Source: Chara braunii (taxonomy: Eukaryota > Streptophyta > Charophyceae > Charales > Characeae). Taken from it: a stretch of DNA of 51,191 nt. Location: positions 108,310-159,500 of the forward strand of contig BFEA01001101.1 of NCBI GenBank assembly GCA_003427395.1, in the 5' to 3' direction. Made by a program: the position numbers and the translations under genes. Position 1 is the first letter of the stretch. Every line of letters begins with the position of its first letter. Shown here piece after piece: positions 22,923 to 34,844 of the stretch. The notes beneath the pieces were generated by a model. The model ran no database searches, was not told the origin of the DNA, and was given only the letters and a program-made list of their open reading frames with translations.

Positions 22923-24419
22923 TCAAATAACGCCATTTTTGCCGTTACAATAGTCATTTCGAGGAAGGGGTTGCATAGGAGGCGGGTCAAACGGCCACGA
23001 AGGACCTGCACAACTTTCGTTGGGGTTTTGATTGAACCAATAAATCGGACCTTCCTCGGGCAACCAGTTGTCGTCATCGCAAAACTCCTTGTACAACATA
23101 CCCGGATTATCTCCAACCATCAAAAATTTAAGCAAGTGCGGTTTCAAAATACCAGTAGTGTCTGACGCAACGCACGGGGCTACTATACTAATCCAATCTG
23201 CCATCGTATCGAGGAAAATACATTTGGGAGGCTTTTTGTGGGATTGCTCTATGAGCTCGTAGAACTCGTCCATAGTATAAGCGTCTACGCCTTTCAATTT
23301 CTTCAAAAAAATGTTGAAAGTAGCATCAACGTCTGTGTGGGTATGTCCCACCAGCATGAAACCTATTTTTACCTCTTCGAAAAATTTGAACTTAAGCAAC
23401 AGTGCAGCTAGTGCACATATGTACTTGTTCTTGTTTTTCCGCCAATAATTATCTGCTTGAATGCGCAAAAATCGTGGCAGCGGCGTCCCCCTCTCTTGAA
23501 TTTCGACAAGGGTTCTCATAACACAAGTAGCGACCGTGTTCGAATCGTGTTTGAAATACGGAAACCACGTGTATACATATATACTAGGGTCTCTACCGTG
23601 TGCAATGACGCCTGTCAAATTCGTCTTCATCATCATCTCGTGCCTAAGTGTTTTCGAGTAGTTTGCCTTACCAGAATGGGGAATAGTTGTCTTCTTCTGA
23701 TCCATGCCGTCAATGATGAGACACAAACGCTCGTTCGGACGGACCATCGAATCAGTTCTCGCTCGACTATAGTCCAATCTGTGTTTAGCTTGCCTCCTTC
23801 GGTGAGCTTTCATATCCTCTCGAGCTTGTTCACGATCTCGAGGAAGAGCAGCATATTGTATACGTTCTTTCAGCTCATGACAGACGGCGCACTTCGTGAA
23901 CGTGTTAGAGTGCGCGAGGGAAATGTGGAAAAAGTGTTTCCGCCACAATTTGTAAAAGTTGGACTCAAACACGACAGCGAGGCCAGCGGCCAGAAAGTCT
24001 GATTTGATGGACTCATAAATTGATCGCTTCGTGAAAGCAGCCGAGAGTCGAAGCTTCGGTCTGGAAACCCCACCTTCGTTAGCCACCTCATTCAGCATGC
24101 TATCCGCATGACACTCGATGAACGTTCTCATGTTGGCAAGTATGGCGACTGTTTTACTGGTTGGCCGATATTTCCCCGTCAGACCATGCTCGGAATACAC
24201 GTAACCATTGTCGAAACGCTTTTTGCAACTATAAAATGTATTACGCGAGACACCTAGTACATTGCAGTACGCCTTGACGCACATCGAACGTTCCAACTCC
24301 ACAGGGCGGACACGTCTCTGTCCACCCTCATTCACCGTGAGATCCTTAATACTTTTCATCCACCACTCAGCTCGCTCTACCGGACTGTTACTGTACAGTC
24401 CTTGTCTAACCTTTCGCAC
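22923..24419 (-). pseudogene. DUF7869-type, DDE-like transposase core
   Basis: 498 open codons. An HTH-like segment (CNVLGVSRNTFYSCKKRF, residues 52-69) is followed by a CxxC pair (C177, C180) and a DDE-like core: LIIDGMDQKK (D237, D240), QADNYWRKNKNK (D323) and VGHTHTDVDATF (H359, H361, D363, D365). This motif set is what I know as DUF7869, an RNase H-fold domain of plant and other eukaryotic mobile elements; cut-and-paste transposition is inferred from the fold, not demonstrated. Upstream the same frame continues through a TGA at 24432-24434 (TRANSITION of a likely Trp codon). All apparent catalytic residues are present in this part. Confidence 0.75.
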
Positions 24420-24431
24420 TTCCTCAGGCGA

Positions 24432-25173
24432 TCACGTCGTAACAACATCGAGCCTTGCAACATGCCATGCCGCGCACCATGAGCAGTCTTTTTTCGAACA
24501 GCATGTTTCTCGCTCTTTTGTACTGTTCTTTCCTCCTAGCATTCCTATTAGCCATGCTATACGTTCGTCTTTCGCCTGGCAGAGGTGCAGGCAAAATCTG
24601 CAGTATCGCCCTTCTCTCTGCATCACCCCTGTCAGACGCTTCCGACCCTGACTGACTCTGAATTGAAATCGCATAATCACTTCGCACTTACGTTGGACTC
24701 GCCCGTGTTGTGGAAAGTTCCTCTGAAGAATAGTCGGTGGCAACCAACTTCGTACTACCGGAGCTAGTGCGAAGCAAAGGTCCACTGGAAGAGGACTGTT
24801 GTCGAGACGAGTAATCAGTGGCCACCAACTTCTCACTCTCGTCATCAGATGTTGGGAAAGAAACACCCATTGGCACGCAACTGCTGTGCGCCGAAGTTGT
24901 GGGGTACACCTCGTCAGGAATGTGGAAATCGATCTGGGAGGCAGACGGTTTTTCGCCCGCGGACATTGTCGCCAAATCCGTAGGCAGTTGGATGCAACCT
25001 CCAAAGCTTTCACGAAAAGCGAGACTTCGTTTTCTGGGGAAAGCTGCAGTGGACTGTTGGAACGACGAACTGTCCAAAGAGCTCGTCGGGGCCAATTCCA
25101 GGTGTTGTAGCTGGTAATGCAAGTCGATGGCTTGTTCAGTTTCCATAGCCCGATTCACGCGGCCGTTCACCAA
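24432..25173 (-). pseudogene. N-terminal region of the DUF7869-like gene
   Basis: A Ser-rich, disordered N-terminus begins at the ATG at 25173 (MVNGRVNRAMETEQ) and is open to 24688. A GTAAGT at about 24688-24693 looks like a splice donor, with an acceptor (CTGACAG) about 60 bases on. The next part is read in the frame of 22923-24419 and carries a Cys-rich motif (ETCCSKKDCSWCAAWHVARL) typical of the region ahead of the core. It reaches the TGA at 24432. Two KLVATDYSS repeats lie in the Ser-rich part. The exon model is inference. Confidence 0.55.
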
Positions 25174-25489
25174 GCCGTCTTTGGCGCCGTCATGTAACCG
25201 TCGGTGCAGTGGATGCGATTCCCGTCAGCGAAATCGATTAAACTCTCCAGTCCGGATTGAACGGGTCATTCGAATTCGTCTCCACACCCTGCAAAACAGT
25301 GGAGCAAACTGTAAGCACGATTACTAAAGAATTAAGGACTTAATGACCCTCAGCCGACCCCTACAAACTCCGAGTAACTGCACGTCGATTTCGAGGCTGA
25401 GTGCTGGGACTCAAAGCCTTTGCAGCCCGCGCGGCTTCGACACCGAAGCGCCTTCGCACACGAACGACAATAATGACCGCCACCATCAG
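25174..25489. other. Noncoding spacer upstream of the DUF7869-like gene
   Basis: Would hold the promoter of the minus-strand gene. No TATA box, terminal inverted repeat or target duplication was identified with confidence. Confidence 0.5.
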
Positions 25490-28400
25490 CAACCCCTATA
25501 TACCCCAATTACGGCAATACACACGACGAGCTTGATTGTGCACCCATAACTCCCCGACAAAGAAAACACACGCGATGGACCAGGCCGCGGAAAAGGATGG
25601 TTAGCATCACCCGGAACTCGAAAGTTCGCAGTGATCCGAACTTGGTGGTTGTTGATGGCGCCATGAACGTGTTCACGCTTTGCCGCTATCAAAACAAAGG
25701 CTAGTCGTGGGTGCAACACCTCACAAATCGTCGCAGCGCGGCCCCTAGGAGACCGTTATAAACACCGATTTTCCCTATCGACTAAACTAGCCCGTGCGGT
25801 GTCCGAGTCACAACTATCATAATACGCGCTGAGCCACGACGGGTATAATTTGTCCGTGTCCAAGACACAAGTGTCATAATCAGCGCTGATTTTGACAGGT
25901 ATCGGTAGATCAACGCGCAACTCCAAGATCCAGGCGGCGTGGAGAAGAAAAATACAACCATGGCTGAAAGACCCCCCTGGAACCCCAACAAATCCCGATC
26001 CGTGAAATCGACAAGGCGATCTCCGACTTGTGCGATGGCAACATCGACACACGACCGCGCAAACAGCAAAGCATGCCGAGGCACAAGCATGTCAGCGACT
26101 AAACTACACGTATCGCGATGATTGCTTTTCTTGGACGGCAACAAAGATCGACGGCAAACCGGAAATGGACCCGGCCACTTACACCGTCGTCAACCCCAAT
26201 AAACCCCTTTAAGGGCAATTCACAAGGCGAGCACTTTTGTGCACCACCAGGCCTCCGCCAATGAAAACGCACGGGGAAGTCCAAGCCGTTGAAAATGATG
26301 GTCAGATTTACGTGGAGCCTCAAAGTTCGTCGGGATCCGAACTTGACGGGTGTTGGAGTAGCAAGGAACTGGTTTTCGTGCGGCCGGTGCCATTGGAAGG
26401 GAATGCCAGCGGGTGCACACAAGGAACGCCATGTGTGGGCGCACAAAAGGAAGGCTCTGCTGCGCTCCAGTGTCCGTTGGACAATAGCACGCACATAAGA
26501 AAGGGTAGTGGTGGATGCACCACCTCACAAATCGGCGCAACGCGACCCCAAATTGACCCCTATAAACACCGATTCTCCCCATCGTCAAAGCGAGCTCGTG
26601 CGGTGTTCCATTCACAGGTACCTGTAGAAGAGCTCGTGGAACTCGTACATCTCCGCTGCGCGGACAAGAAAAATGTAGAAATGGATGAAAGACCCCCCCT
26701 GCAACCCCTACAAACCCCGACTCGTCCAGTCGACAAGGCAACCCCCGATTCGCACGTTGGGAACGTCGACGTGTGACAACGCGAACCGGAAAGCACGCCG
26801 AAACACGAGCATGTCTGCGACAAGACTCCACGCACTGCGACGATCAAAACCCTTGGAGGGCAAACAAAGATCGACTGCAGACCGATAACGGACACGACCG
26901 CTGTCACCAACGACAACCCCCATAAACCCCTACAAGGGCATTTAAGAAGGCGAGCAATTTTGCGCACCCATAGTCCGCTCGCAATCAACTCACATCAGAA
27001 GGTCCAGGCCTCATGCAAAGGACGGTGAGATTTGCGCGGATCCTCAAAGTCCGCTGGGATCCGAACTTGGCGGATGCGAGTACAGCGAGTAACAGGTTTT
27101 CGGGCGGCTGTAGCTATTGGAATGGGTGATTGGCGTTTGCACAGAAGCAGGCTATGTGTGGGCGCACCGCATCTCGGAACGGCTCATCGCCGCCCGCAAC
27201 CGACCCCCACAAACCTCGATTATCTGTGCCCTCACTGCGGATTTCTGTGGCATGAAATTTGTCCGATTAGCGAGGGAATCCGGTCGCTTACAAGTCCGGA
27301 TCGCGACGAACTTCGAGGTCTGCGTCATGTTCGCCACATCGGAGGTTCCAACGATCGTACGAACACGTTCGTCGTTGTGCCTTCTAAAGCTGGCAATGGA
27401 ACCAAACTGCAAGTGGCCACAGTCCTGCGACCACTGACATCGCCGGCAACCCCCACAAACCCCTATAAGGCAATTATAAAAGCGAGCACTTTTGCGCACC
27501 CAAAGGCCTCTGATAATCAAAACACATGCGACAGTCGAGGTTGTTGAAAAGGGCGGTTAAATTTACGTGGAGCCTCAAAGTCCGCCGGGATCCAAACTGG
27601 GCGGTTGCTGAAGTGGCGAGAAACCGGTTTCTGCACGGCATTTCGGATATTGGAAGGGTGGGTCAGGAAGTGCACAGAAGGAACGCTATGCGTGGCTGCA
27701 CGGTTAGGGAGGCCCTGCTGCTGCTTACAAATGTCTGCTGGACTAGAGCACGCACAGAAGAAGGGCTAGTCGTAGGTGCACCACGTTAGAAATCGGCGCA
27801 GCGCAGCCCCCAATAGACCACTATAGACACCGATTCTCCCCATCGACAAAGCAAGCTCGTGCGGTGATTCGGTCACAAATGTTGTGATCCACGATGATAT
27901 TGACACTTATCAGCAGAAAAACATGACCATGGTTGGTGGACCCCCCCTGCAACCCCATTTAACAACGATTCGTCTTGTCGACAAGGCGATGTCCGATTCG
28001 CTCGCTGCCAACGTCGACATATGACAACGCGAACCACAAAGCGCGCCGAGACACGGGAATGTCAGTGACCAGATTGCACGCATGTCGATGACGACACCAC
28101 CGTCGGCAACCCCCTTAAACCCCTATAAGGCAATTCTCAAGGCTAGCACTTTTGCGCACCCAAAGGTCTTTGGCGACCAAAACACATGCGAAAGTCCAGG
28201 CCGTTGGAAACGGCGGTTAGATTCACGTCGAACCTCAAAGTCCGCCGGGATCCGAACTTGGCGGTCCCCGGAGTAGAGAGGAACCGGTTTCCGCGCGGCA
28301 ACTCGCATATTGGACGGGCTGGTCAGCGGGAAACACGACGGTGGAGCAGTTTCGTGCGCGGTTGTAGAGGTCGTACTGTTGGACGAGCTCCTTCTGAAAT

Positions 28401-28740
28401 CCACATCTAAGCGTTAGTGGACTGAAGCAAAACCCTTTGTTAAGTACCCTTAAACAACCCCTACGACCCCCAATTAGTCCCACAGAAAAGGCGAGCTCGC
28501 ACTCGGGCAATGGTAGGTTTCACAGCCAGGACCATGGGGCTCAACGAAATTCGCCAAGATCTGAAACTTGCCCCCGGCTTCACAGAGTGACCACGAACGG
28601 GTGCCAACCGCGAAGTCCGCTCGGATCCGAACTTGACAATGATTGGTGTGTGTCGATCGAGAGCAACACGTTTTGTTTTTGCTGCGGGCCTTGCGATTGG
28701 ATTGCTTTTAGCGGCAACGCCAATCGCAGGACAATCATGT
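25490..28740. repeat. Array of diverged 0.54-0.72-kb units, each with a GATCCCGG palindrome
   Basis: Units start near 25490, 26190, 26905, 27443 and 28103 with ACCCC(TATA)AAACCCCTATAAGGCAA-like sequence. Landmarks recur in the same order: GCGAGCACTTTTGCGCACCC, the palindrome (25622, 26323, 27047, 27578, 28238), GGAACCGGTTTTCG, a GGAACGCTATGTGTGGGCGC block, and TATAAACACCGATTCTCCCC followed by AAGCGAGCTCGTGCGGTG. Spacing varies from about 540 to 725 bp because of internal deletions. All units have one orientation. No coding content is supported; long frames of KVRRDPNL or SGSELGG type are translations of the palindrome. Confidence 0.8.
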
Positions 28741-31058
28741 AGCCAGAACTCTCAAAAGACCCCTATAAACCGTCAACACGGCAGATTCAATTTGTGTCAT
28801 ATCATGCGCCGGCACTGGAAGTGTGTGATTTCAGCGATGCGGTCGAAACAGCGCACGTTTGCAGGAACACGAGAAAAATCATCTGAGCAGCTCGCGACTT
28901 CCCATGTACCAGATTGCAAGTCCGCCGGGATCCGGACTTCGTGTTATCACCCTCGCACGGTGGCAAATGGCAGGGCGTTCAGAGTTATCGACCCCACCCC
29001 CGAAAGCTGGAAACCCTGTCCCGCAGAAGCTAGTCATCAGGGCAATGGGGGACGCCATTGTACCTGCAAGCACAAAACCAACAGCCGCCAACCAAAAAAT
29101 GGTGAGTCGCGTGTGATTACCTGGCGAAAAGGGAAGTTCGGATACCGGCGAACTACAACAATCATGCGCTGTGCTCTCACGGGCGCGTGCTCTCCCCATG
29201 GCCACGAGACGGCAACACAATGACACTTTCCGACGGCAGAGAGACGTTTCCCGGAGGAGGCCGTGTTGTTCGTTATTTAACGAGGCCATCGTTTCTTGTT
29301 GAGGTTCTCGTCACGAAACAAGCGGCGCTTACGCCGAAGAAATGGCATCATCATTGCAGCGATCGGTGGCGTCGTTCTCCATCGCGCGCATACAGCTTGT
29401 GCATTCTTCGTCCGGGAGCCCACGAATGTCGCGCGCACAGTCCTGGCATTTGTCGTACGGAATGTGGTAGCGCGTCCCTCACGACCAGCGCCAGGAGCGC
29501 AAGCTCAACATCCGTGGTCTCTCGGGTGGATCATGTGCACGCTGCGTGCGTGGGATGGAGACGACACGAGCTCTCCGACGATTGACGTCGTAGTCTCTTC
29601 GGGGAGAGAGGCACAAGTGTTGAGGCGAGAACCCGAACACGGAACGACGACCTCCTCCCGTTGACGAATACCATCCCTCTCACGCGCCCACCAACGTCAG
29701 CGCAAGAAACAGCCATTGCACGCCACGTGGATGATCGACATCCTTCGCACGAGGGCTACCACGCGATGCTTAACACCGACCCTGGTCGCGCGCAGCCCAT
29801 GTGGCACCCGCTTATCGTCCACCACACCCGCCGCGACGACTGTCTCTCCTGCTCGCGCAGTTGGCCCCGCGACGGATTCGAACCATCAGTCGTGGATTTG
29901 TAGTCTAATACATCACCTTTCTGTTACCCAACCTTTGATTTGATTGATGCAAAAAATAAATGTGTGAGGCAAGGAGTTTTTTTCCAATTTTCAAAAAAGC
30001 GAATTCGTGTTTGACTCAACCACGTGGGAGTTTTTTGCATTGTTCAGTTTGGCAACAAGTGGAGTAAGCAACAACCCTGTTTAAACCATTTTTTGAAATC
30101 TGTGTAGTTGCCGCAAAACAGGAACACAATGCAGTTACAAGTCGACTGGTCGATCGCGGGGATCGAACGAGTGAGAAGAAAAGGAAACACAGAAACCATG
30201 TGCCCCAATGCCAACCCCAGCAGGAATCATGGGGTCGATCGCGAGGAACGAACGCCTGAGAAGAAAAGGAAACACAGAAACCATGTGCCCCGACGCCAAC
30301 CCAACCAGGAATCATATGGCCGATTGCAAGGAACGAACGAGTGAGAAGCAAAAGGGAACATAGAAACCATGTGCCCCAATGTCATCGACAGCCGTTTCCC
30401 ACCGTCCCCGCCACTTGCGACACGTGGCACGACGCGGCGGCTGTCATACGCCGACAACCATGTGCCCCAACGTTAACCCCAACAGTTGTGGTCGACGACT
30501 AACACGTGGGCAGGCAGAACACCACTGTACCTTGACGAGGGCAAAGTGCACACGATGGCGCAGCTCTTCGACGCGGCGCAATTCTTCGACGAGGCGCAAC
30601 TCTTCAACGAGGGCAAAGCGCACACGATGGCGCAGCTCTTCGACAAGGGCAAAGCGCAGACGATGGCGGACACTTGGTGACGTAGAACGCAAAGACGGGG
30701 TGTCGAAGCTCCGACAACTGGAGTCCATGAGTGGTCAGAAGGACGGGAACGAGGCGACGACGAGAAGAAACCCACACGCCCACGCTCGCAGACACGTGGC
30801 GCGACAACGGAGCAGCGAAGGCAATGGAGGACGTCGCGCGCGAATGCGCTCGTCAGGCAAGAGATGCAAATAGGTTGCACCAGACCCTAGACAGCTGTTC
30901 AACGACATCTAATACCCACCTCAAACTGTCATCGTACCCCACGGGAAGACCCGCCTGCGTGCCAATTGGCACCCACGTCATGTGAGAAGACGAACGTTGG
31001 TCGTCCGATCTGGAAATCGGACGGCCAGACGGTGACTTCACTACGTACACTGTTGCAG
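28741..31058. other. GC-rich intergenic DNA with minisatellites
   Basis: Two more palindromes lie at 28918-28939 and 29134-29155, the latter in opposite orientation. An 83-86-bp tandem repeat with AACGAGTGAGAAGAAAAGG and ACCATGTGCCCC is present in three units at about 30150-30390. A GCGCA/CTTCGACGAGG-type short repeat lies at 30530-30665. No gene could be supported; several frames of 100-200 codons here lack any recognisable motif. Confidence 0.6.
29863..29935 (-). tRNA. tRNA-like sequence, probably a tRNA-derived repeat or pseudogene
   Basis: Read on the minus strand it has an A-box-like GTAACAGAAAGGTGATG, an anticodon-like loop in GACTACAAATCC and an excellent T arm: stem GATGG, loop TTCGAAT, stem CCGTC. 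The expected 7-bp acceptor pairing is absent (3' side GCGGGGC without a GCCCCGC partner), so it is not a clean functional tRNA. Identity cannot be assigned. Confidence 0.35.

Positions 31059-31092
<34 letters not shown>
31059..31092. repeat. Poly-C tract, 34 bases
   Basis: An uninterrupted run of C. Such a run may be miscounted by sequencing. Confidence 0.95.
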
Positions 31093-31974
31093 AGGCCCTG
31101 GAAAATATAAACCGACCACGGGCACTGCCCGAAACCACCCCTCCGGTTTGTCAAGCGACCGGGCCCAGCGAAGGCGAGGAATCGAACCCCGGGGGCCTTG
31201 TTTTCATGATGTTAGCACGGGTCCAGTCCCAAGGGCCATTTTTTTCATGACGCCTGGACTTGGCCCCCCTCGCGGAAATTTCGACATGGAGCCACCGCAC
31301 GATGCGCGAATCCAACAGTCTTGCGATGTCGCACGGACCCCTCATGCAACGCCGAAAGGGAAGACCCGAGGAGGACCTGAAATCCAAGCGCCTAGAAAAC
31401 CGAGCGGCGCCCGTGGAAATCATGCCGCATTCTGCGATTTTGCTGGGGAGATGGTGCCGGACAGACGTCTCGCACTCCTGCTACCGTCAACACCAGCGCC
31501 CCACACAGCTGGAGCGCCATAGCTGGCAAGCAACACGAGGCCACAGCTCCTGTCAAAACGAAGGGACACACGTCCTTCCCTGTGCTCGTTTCTGTCGCGT
31601 CGACGTACTGCGCGACTCCTCCACCTGCTCGCGTCTCCCTCCACCTTTCGCGTCGCTCTCCACATCACCTCCCACGTCGCATTTGCCTCGCACAAACAAA
31701 GCATTTGGCTTGCGCAACCAACGCATTTGCCTCGCACGGTCAACACGTTTTAAAGATGCTTCGACCACTCCACGTATTCGCCTCGCACAAACAACGCACT
31801 CGGAACAAGTCCCACAGAGTGTCGTCTTGATTGGGGTTCGCACGCATCTCCACACGACGGTTACATTCGGTGAGTGAGCACACGTCCGGAACGTGTGTGT
31901 GTATGTGTGTGCGTGTGTGTGTGTGTGTGCCGATATGTTTGTGTAGATTGAACGTGTCTGTGCATTTGCGTGTT

Positions 31975-32018
<44 letters not shown>
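31093..32018. other. Intergenic DNA ending in a TG microsatellite
   Basis: No supported gene. Short recurrent words (GCATTTGCCTCGCACAAACA) occur at about 31675-31800. The TG run (31890-32018) abuts the library adapter. Confidence 0.6.
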
Positions 32019-32023
<5 letters not shown>

Positions 32024-32056
32024 TCTTATACACATCTAGATGTGTATAAGAGACAG
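32019..32056. other. Transposase mosaic-end duplex: mate-pair junction adapter left in the assembly
   Basis: CTGTCTCTTATACACATCT followed directly by its reverse complement. This is the 19-bp Tn5 mosaic end in head-to-head pair, the circularisation junction of tagmentation mate-pair libraries. It is a technical sequence, not genomic. Sequence left and right of it need not be neighbours. Confidence 0.97.
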
Positions 32057-32916
32057 GTCTATGGCCAGCACTAACCGCCCCCCCCCCCTTAACCACACCC
32101 ATCCACCCACCCACCTAAGAAAAATCATTTATTACACCAGACCAAATTAGGGTAAGGGACCCCACAATGCAACCTGGAGCAACCTCTGGGAGGCTTAGTA
32201 CCCAGCGTAACTTAAGGGAGAGTTGTTAAACCACCAGTAGTTGGCCCAGCTATCAGCCGCAGAAAAAGTAGAGTAGAAACGTTTCTACTAGTAGGATTAA
32301 TTTTGGCGCTCCTGTAGTGGCCCGTACGTTTCCTAAAATCATGGCGCGTTAAAGGGTACGGCTTTAGCAAGTACTCGTGGTTTAAGAGTCACTGAGAAAA
32401 GAAAAGAAAAAAATGTCACTGAGACTCTCCAAAAAGGATATTTTGGAGTCCTTGGTCCAGCTACACTCTATTTTCCCAGACTCCAATGACTCCGCTTTTC
32501 TTAACTTTGCTTTTTTCACTTCTTCTGGGTACATCAAGTGAAACCACCGGTTCACGCGAGGGGGATGTAGGGCTTGAAAAACCCTACACTCCTATATTTG
32601 TTTTTTTGGAATCCGACTATGTTTAAGATTTTTAAAAAATCAAAAAATAAAATCGATTTAAACAAAATTAAAAAATATATATATAAAGAAAAGCAGGAAT
32701 TTTTTTTTGCCATTTTTAATCATGAGATATATGGTCCCTGAGTACACCTGTTTTTTTTTAGAATTGGATTTTTGTTTTTTGCAGGGAAATGAGGTGTTAA
32801 AAAAAAAAAAGATGCAAAATTTCAAAACAAATAACAAAAAAAGGGTTTGATTGATTGATTAATTTCATTTGATTGATTGATTGATTAATTGATTTTTTTT
32901 TATTTTATTTTTTTTG
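32057..32916. other. AT-rich noncoding DNA with a hairpin shared with other elements
   Basis: At 32561-32592 GGGGATGTAGGG pairs with CCCTACACTCCT, followed by ATATTTGTTTTTTT and AT-rich filler. The same hairpin-plus-tail layout occurs at 4331, 7951, 9944 and 17568, suggesting a fifth, degraded family member. A GATT tetranucleotide run lies at 32848-32892. No genes seen. Confidence 0.55.
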
Positions 32917-33105
32917 TGGGTGGGTGGGTGTGAGAGAGAGAGAGAGAGAGGTATGTGTGTGTGTGTGTGTTTGTGTGTGTGTGTGAGTGTGTGTGTGCGT
33001 GTGTGTATGTGTGTGTGTGCGCGCCGGGAAGCTGCGTGGGAGCGGCGCGGGAGCTGCTGCGCGGGGAGCCGTACGGGAGTGCGCGGGGAGCTGTGCGCAC
33101 GCGCG

Positions 33106-33184
<79 letters not shown>

Positions 33185-33185
33185 T

Positions 33186-33230
<45 letters not shown>

Positions 33231-33249
33231 TGTGTGTGTTTGCGTGTGA

Positions 33250-33335
<86 letters not shown>

Positions 33336-33349
33336 AAGAGAGAGAGAGG
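32917..33349. repeat. Compound TG/GA microsatellite cluster
   Basis: Alternating runs of TG and GA surround a short GC-rich unique stretch (33017-33106). The strict polarity TG then GA repeats the order seen in transposon copy A. Confidence 0.9.
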
Positions 33350-33480
33350 GATGATATGGTGTGCGCTCAGGGATGAATGGTATGGTGTGCGCTCAGGGAT
33401 GAATGATATGGTGTGCGTTCAGCGATGAATGGTGTGATAAGGTGTGTGCTCAGGGATGAATGATATGGTGTGTATCGCGA
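33350..33480. repeat. 27-bp tandem repeat
   Basis: Four to five units related to ATGGTGTGCGCTCAGGGATG with a GATATGGT/AATG junction; the last units have small indels. Confidence 0.85.
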
Positions 33481-33699
33481 GTGTGCTCATGCTTTATTCA
33501 GGGATGATTGCTGAGTGCGCAAGCGATCCAACGAACGTGTACTTTCTAGCGCTGCACATTACGTGGATCGTGTTGTATGTTTGCATCACAACGCTGACGA
33601 TTCCTGTCATTTGGACTGTTAAAACTTGCTCAGTGAAGAGTTCGCTCGGCCATCGGCAAACCATCAGGACACTGCACAGCAAAGAGCCCCCGATCACAC

Positions 33700-34145
33700 A
33701 GCCCAAAGGATGATTAACCAGAGCACGCGGTGATAAAGTCGACACTGCACACGCGATCAACCGACCCATCACGAAACACAAACACATTACTCGCGATCGG
33801 TCGATTGATCGTGTGCGCTGTCCCAATGCTATCACCCACGAACAACCAGTCGAAAGGATGATCAATCTTAGCGCGTGGTGACAATGTCGACACTGCACAC
33901 TCGATCAATCGACCAATCGCAAAACACAAACAGATCACTCGCGATCGGACGATTGATCGTGTGTACTGTCACAATGCTTTCGCCCCCGATCAGATGATTA
34001 ATCAAAGCATGTTGTCGTAATGTCGAGACAGCACACGCGATCAATCGACAAATCGTGAAAAACAAACAGATTCCCGCGATCAGTCGATCGATCGCATGTG
34101 TTGTACCGATGTTATCACCACGTGTGTGTTTCGCTCGTTTCAATC
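33700..34145. repeat. Tandem units of about 145 bp, each forming a GATC-rich hairpin
   Basis: Units begin near 33706, 33854 and 33995 (AAGGATGATTAA-like). Each holds CACACGCGATCAATCGACC and, about 45 bases on, its inverted match GGTCGATTGATCGTGTG. The arms remain complementary in all three units although the units differ elsewhere. Confidence 0.75.
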
Positions 34146-34844
34146 GCAATATCAAAACAAAACGCGGAGATGTGCGTGTGTGTGTGTATGTGTGGGTTTG
34201 TGCGCTGTCTCATTATTATCACCGCTTTTGTGCTTTGCTCGTTTCAATAACGTGTAGTTAGTGTCAGCACCCCTCGCGCGACCAATCAGCAGATCGTTCG
34301 CTTGATCAACTAATCAAGCAATAGATCAGCCGCCAACGGAGCAGTCGATCAATCAGTCGATCCTGGCAGATCTACTGAGCAATCGACTGTTTCGTCAAAG
34401 ATGATCAACCGTCAACCGAGCAGTCGATCAATCAGTTCGATTCAGTTGTGGATTTGCGAAAGGGACAGATCGGTCACTCGCCGCCCAACCTTCAGTGTTG
34501 TAATTGCCAGATATTGAAAGCAGATTCAACGTCTGTGCGGGTTTGATTGACTGATTGGTTGCCAACGAGCGATCGATCTGTTCGCTAGTTGAACGAAGAG
34601 TTTCCCTCGATCGAAAGGAGTGAATGGGCAAAACACATGCGCTGTGCGAGTGTTTTTGTCCATTCACTCGTTTTGATTCGATTGATCTTCGATCGACCAG
34701 CGAACATATCCATCGATCGCAGGCAATCGATCAGTCGACTAGTCACTTTCGCGATCGAAACGAGTGCAGGACGATGCCTTTCCCCGTTGTGCAGGGTCAG
34801 AACTGGCAAAAGGACAAAAGACACCATCGTCACAGTCATGTTGC
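34146..34844. other. Noncoding DNA rich in CGATCGATC words
   Basis: Many GATCAATC/CGATCGA words in both orientations, probably a degraded continuation of the preceding array. No gene is supported. Confidence 0.5.

Noticed and set aside
26237-29223. Frames of 130-200 codons in the 25-29 kb array
   Set aside because: Not conserved between array units; recurring RRDPNL or GSELGG peptides are the palindrome in translation.
31140-31225. Minus-strand tRNA suggested by a T-arm (GGGGTTCGATTCCTC)
   Set aside because: No matching acceptor, D or anticodon stems; one arm alone is not enough.
31553-32114. Protein frames crossing 32019-32056
   Set aside because: They are created by library adapter and microsatellite sequence.
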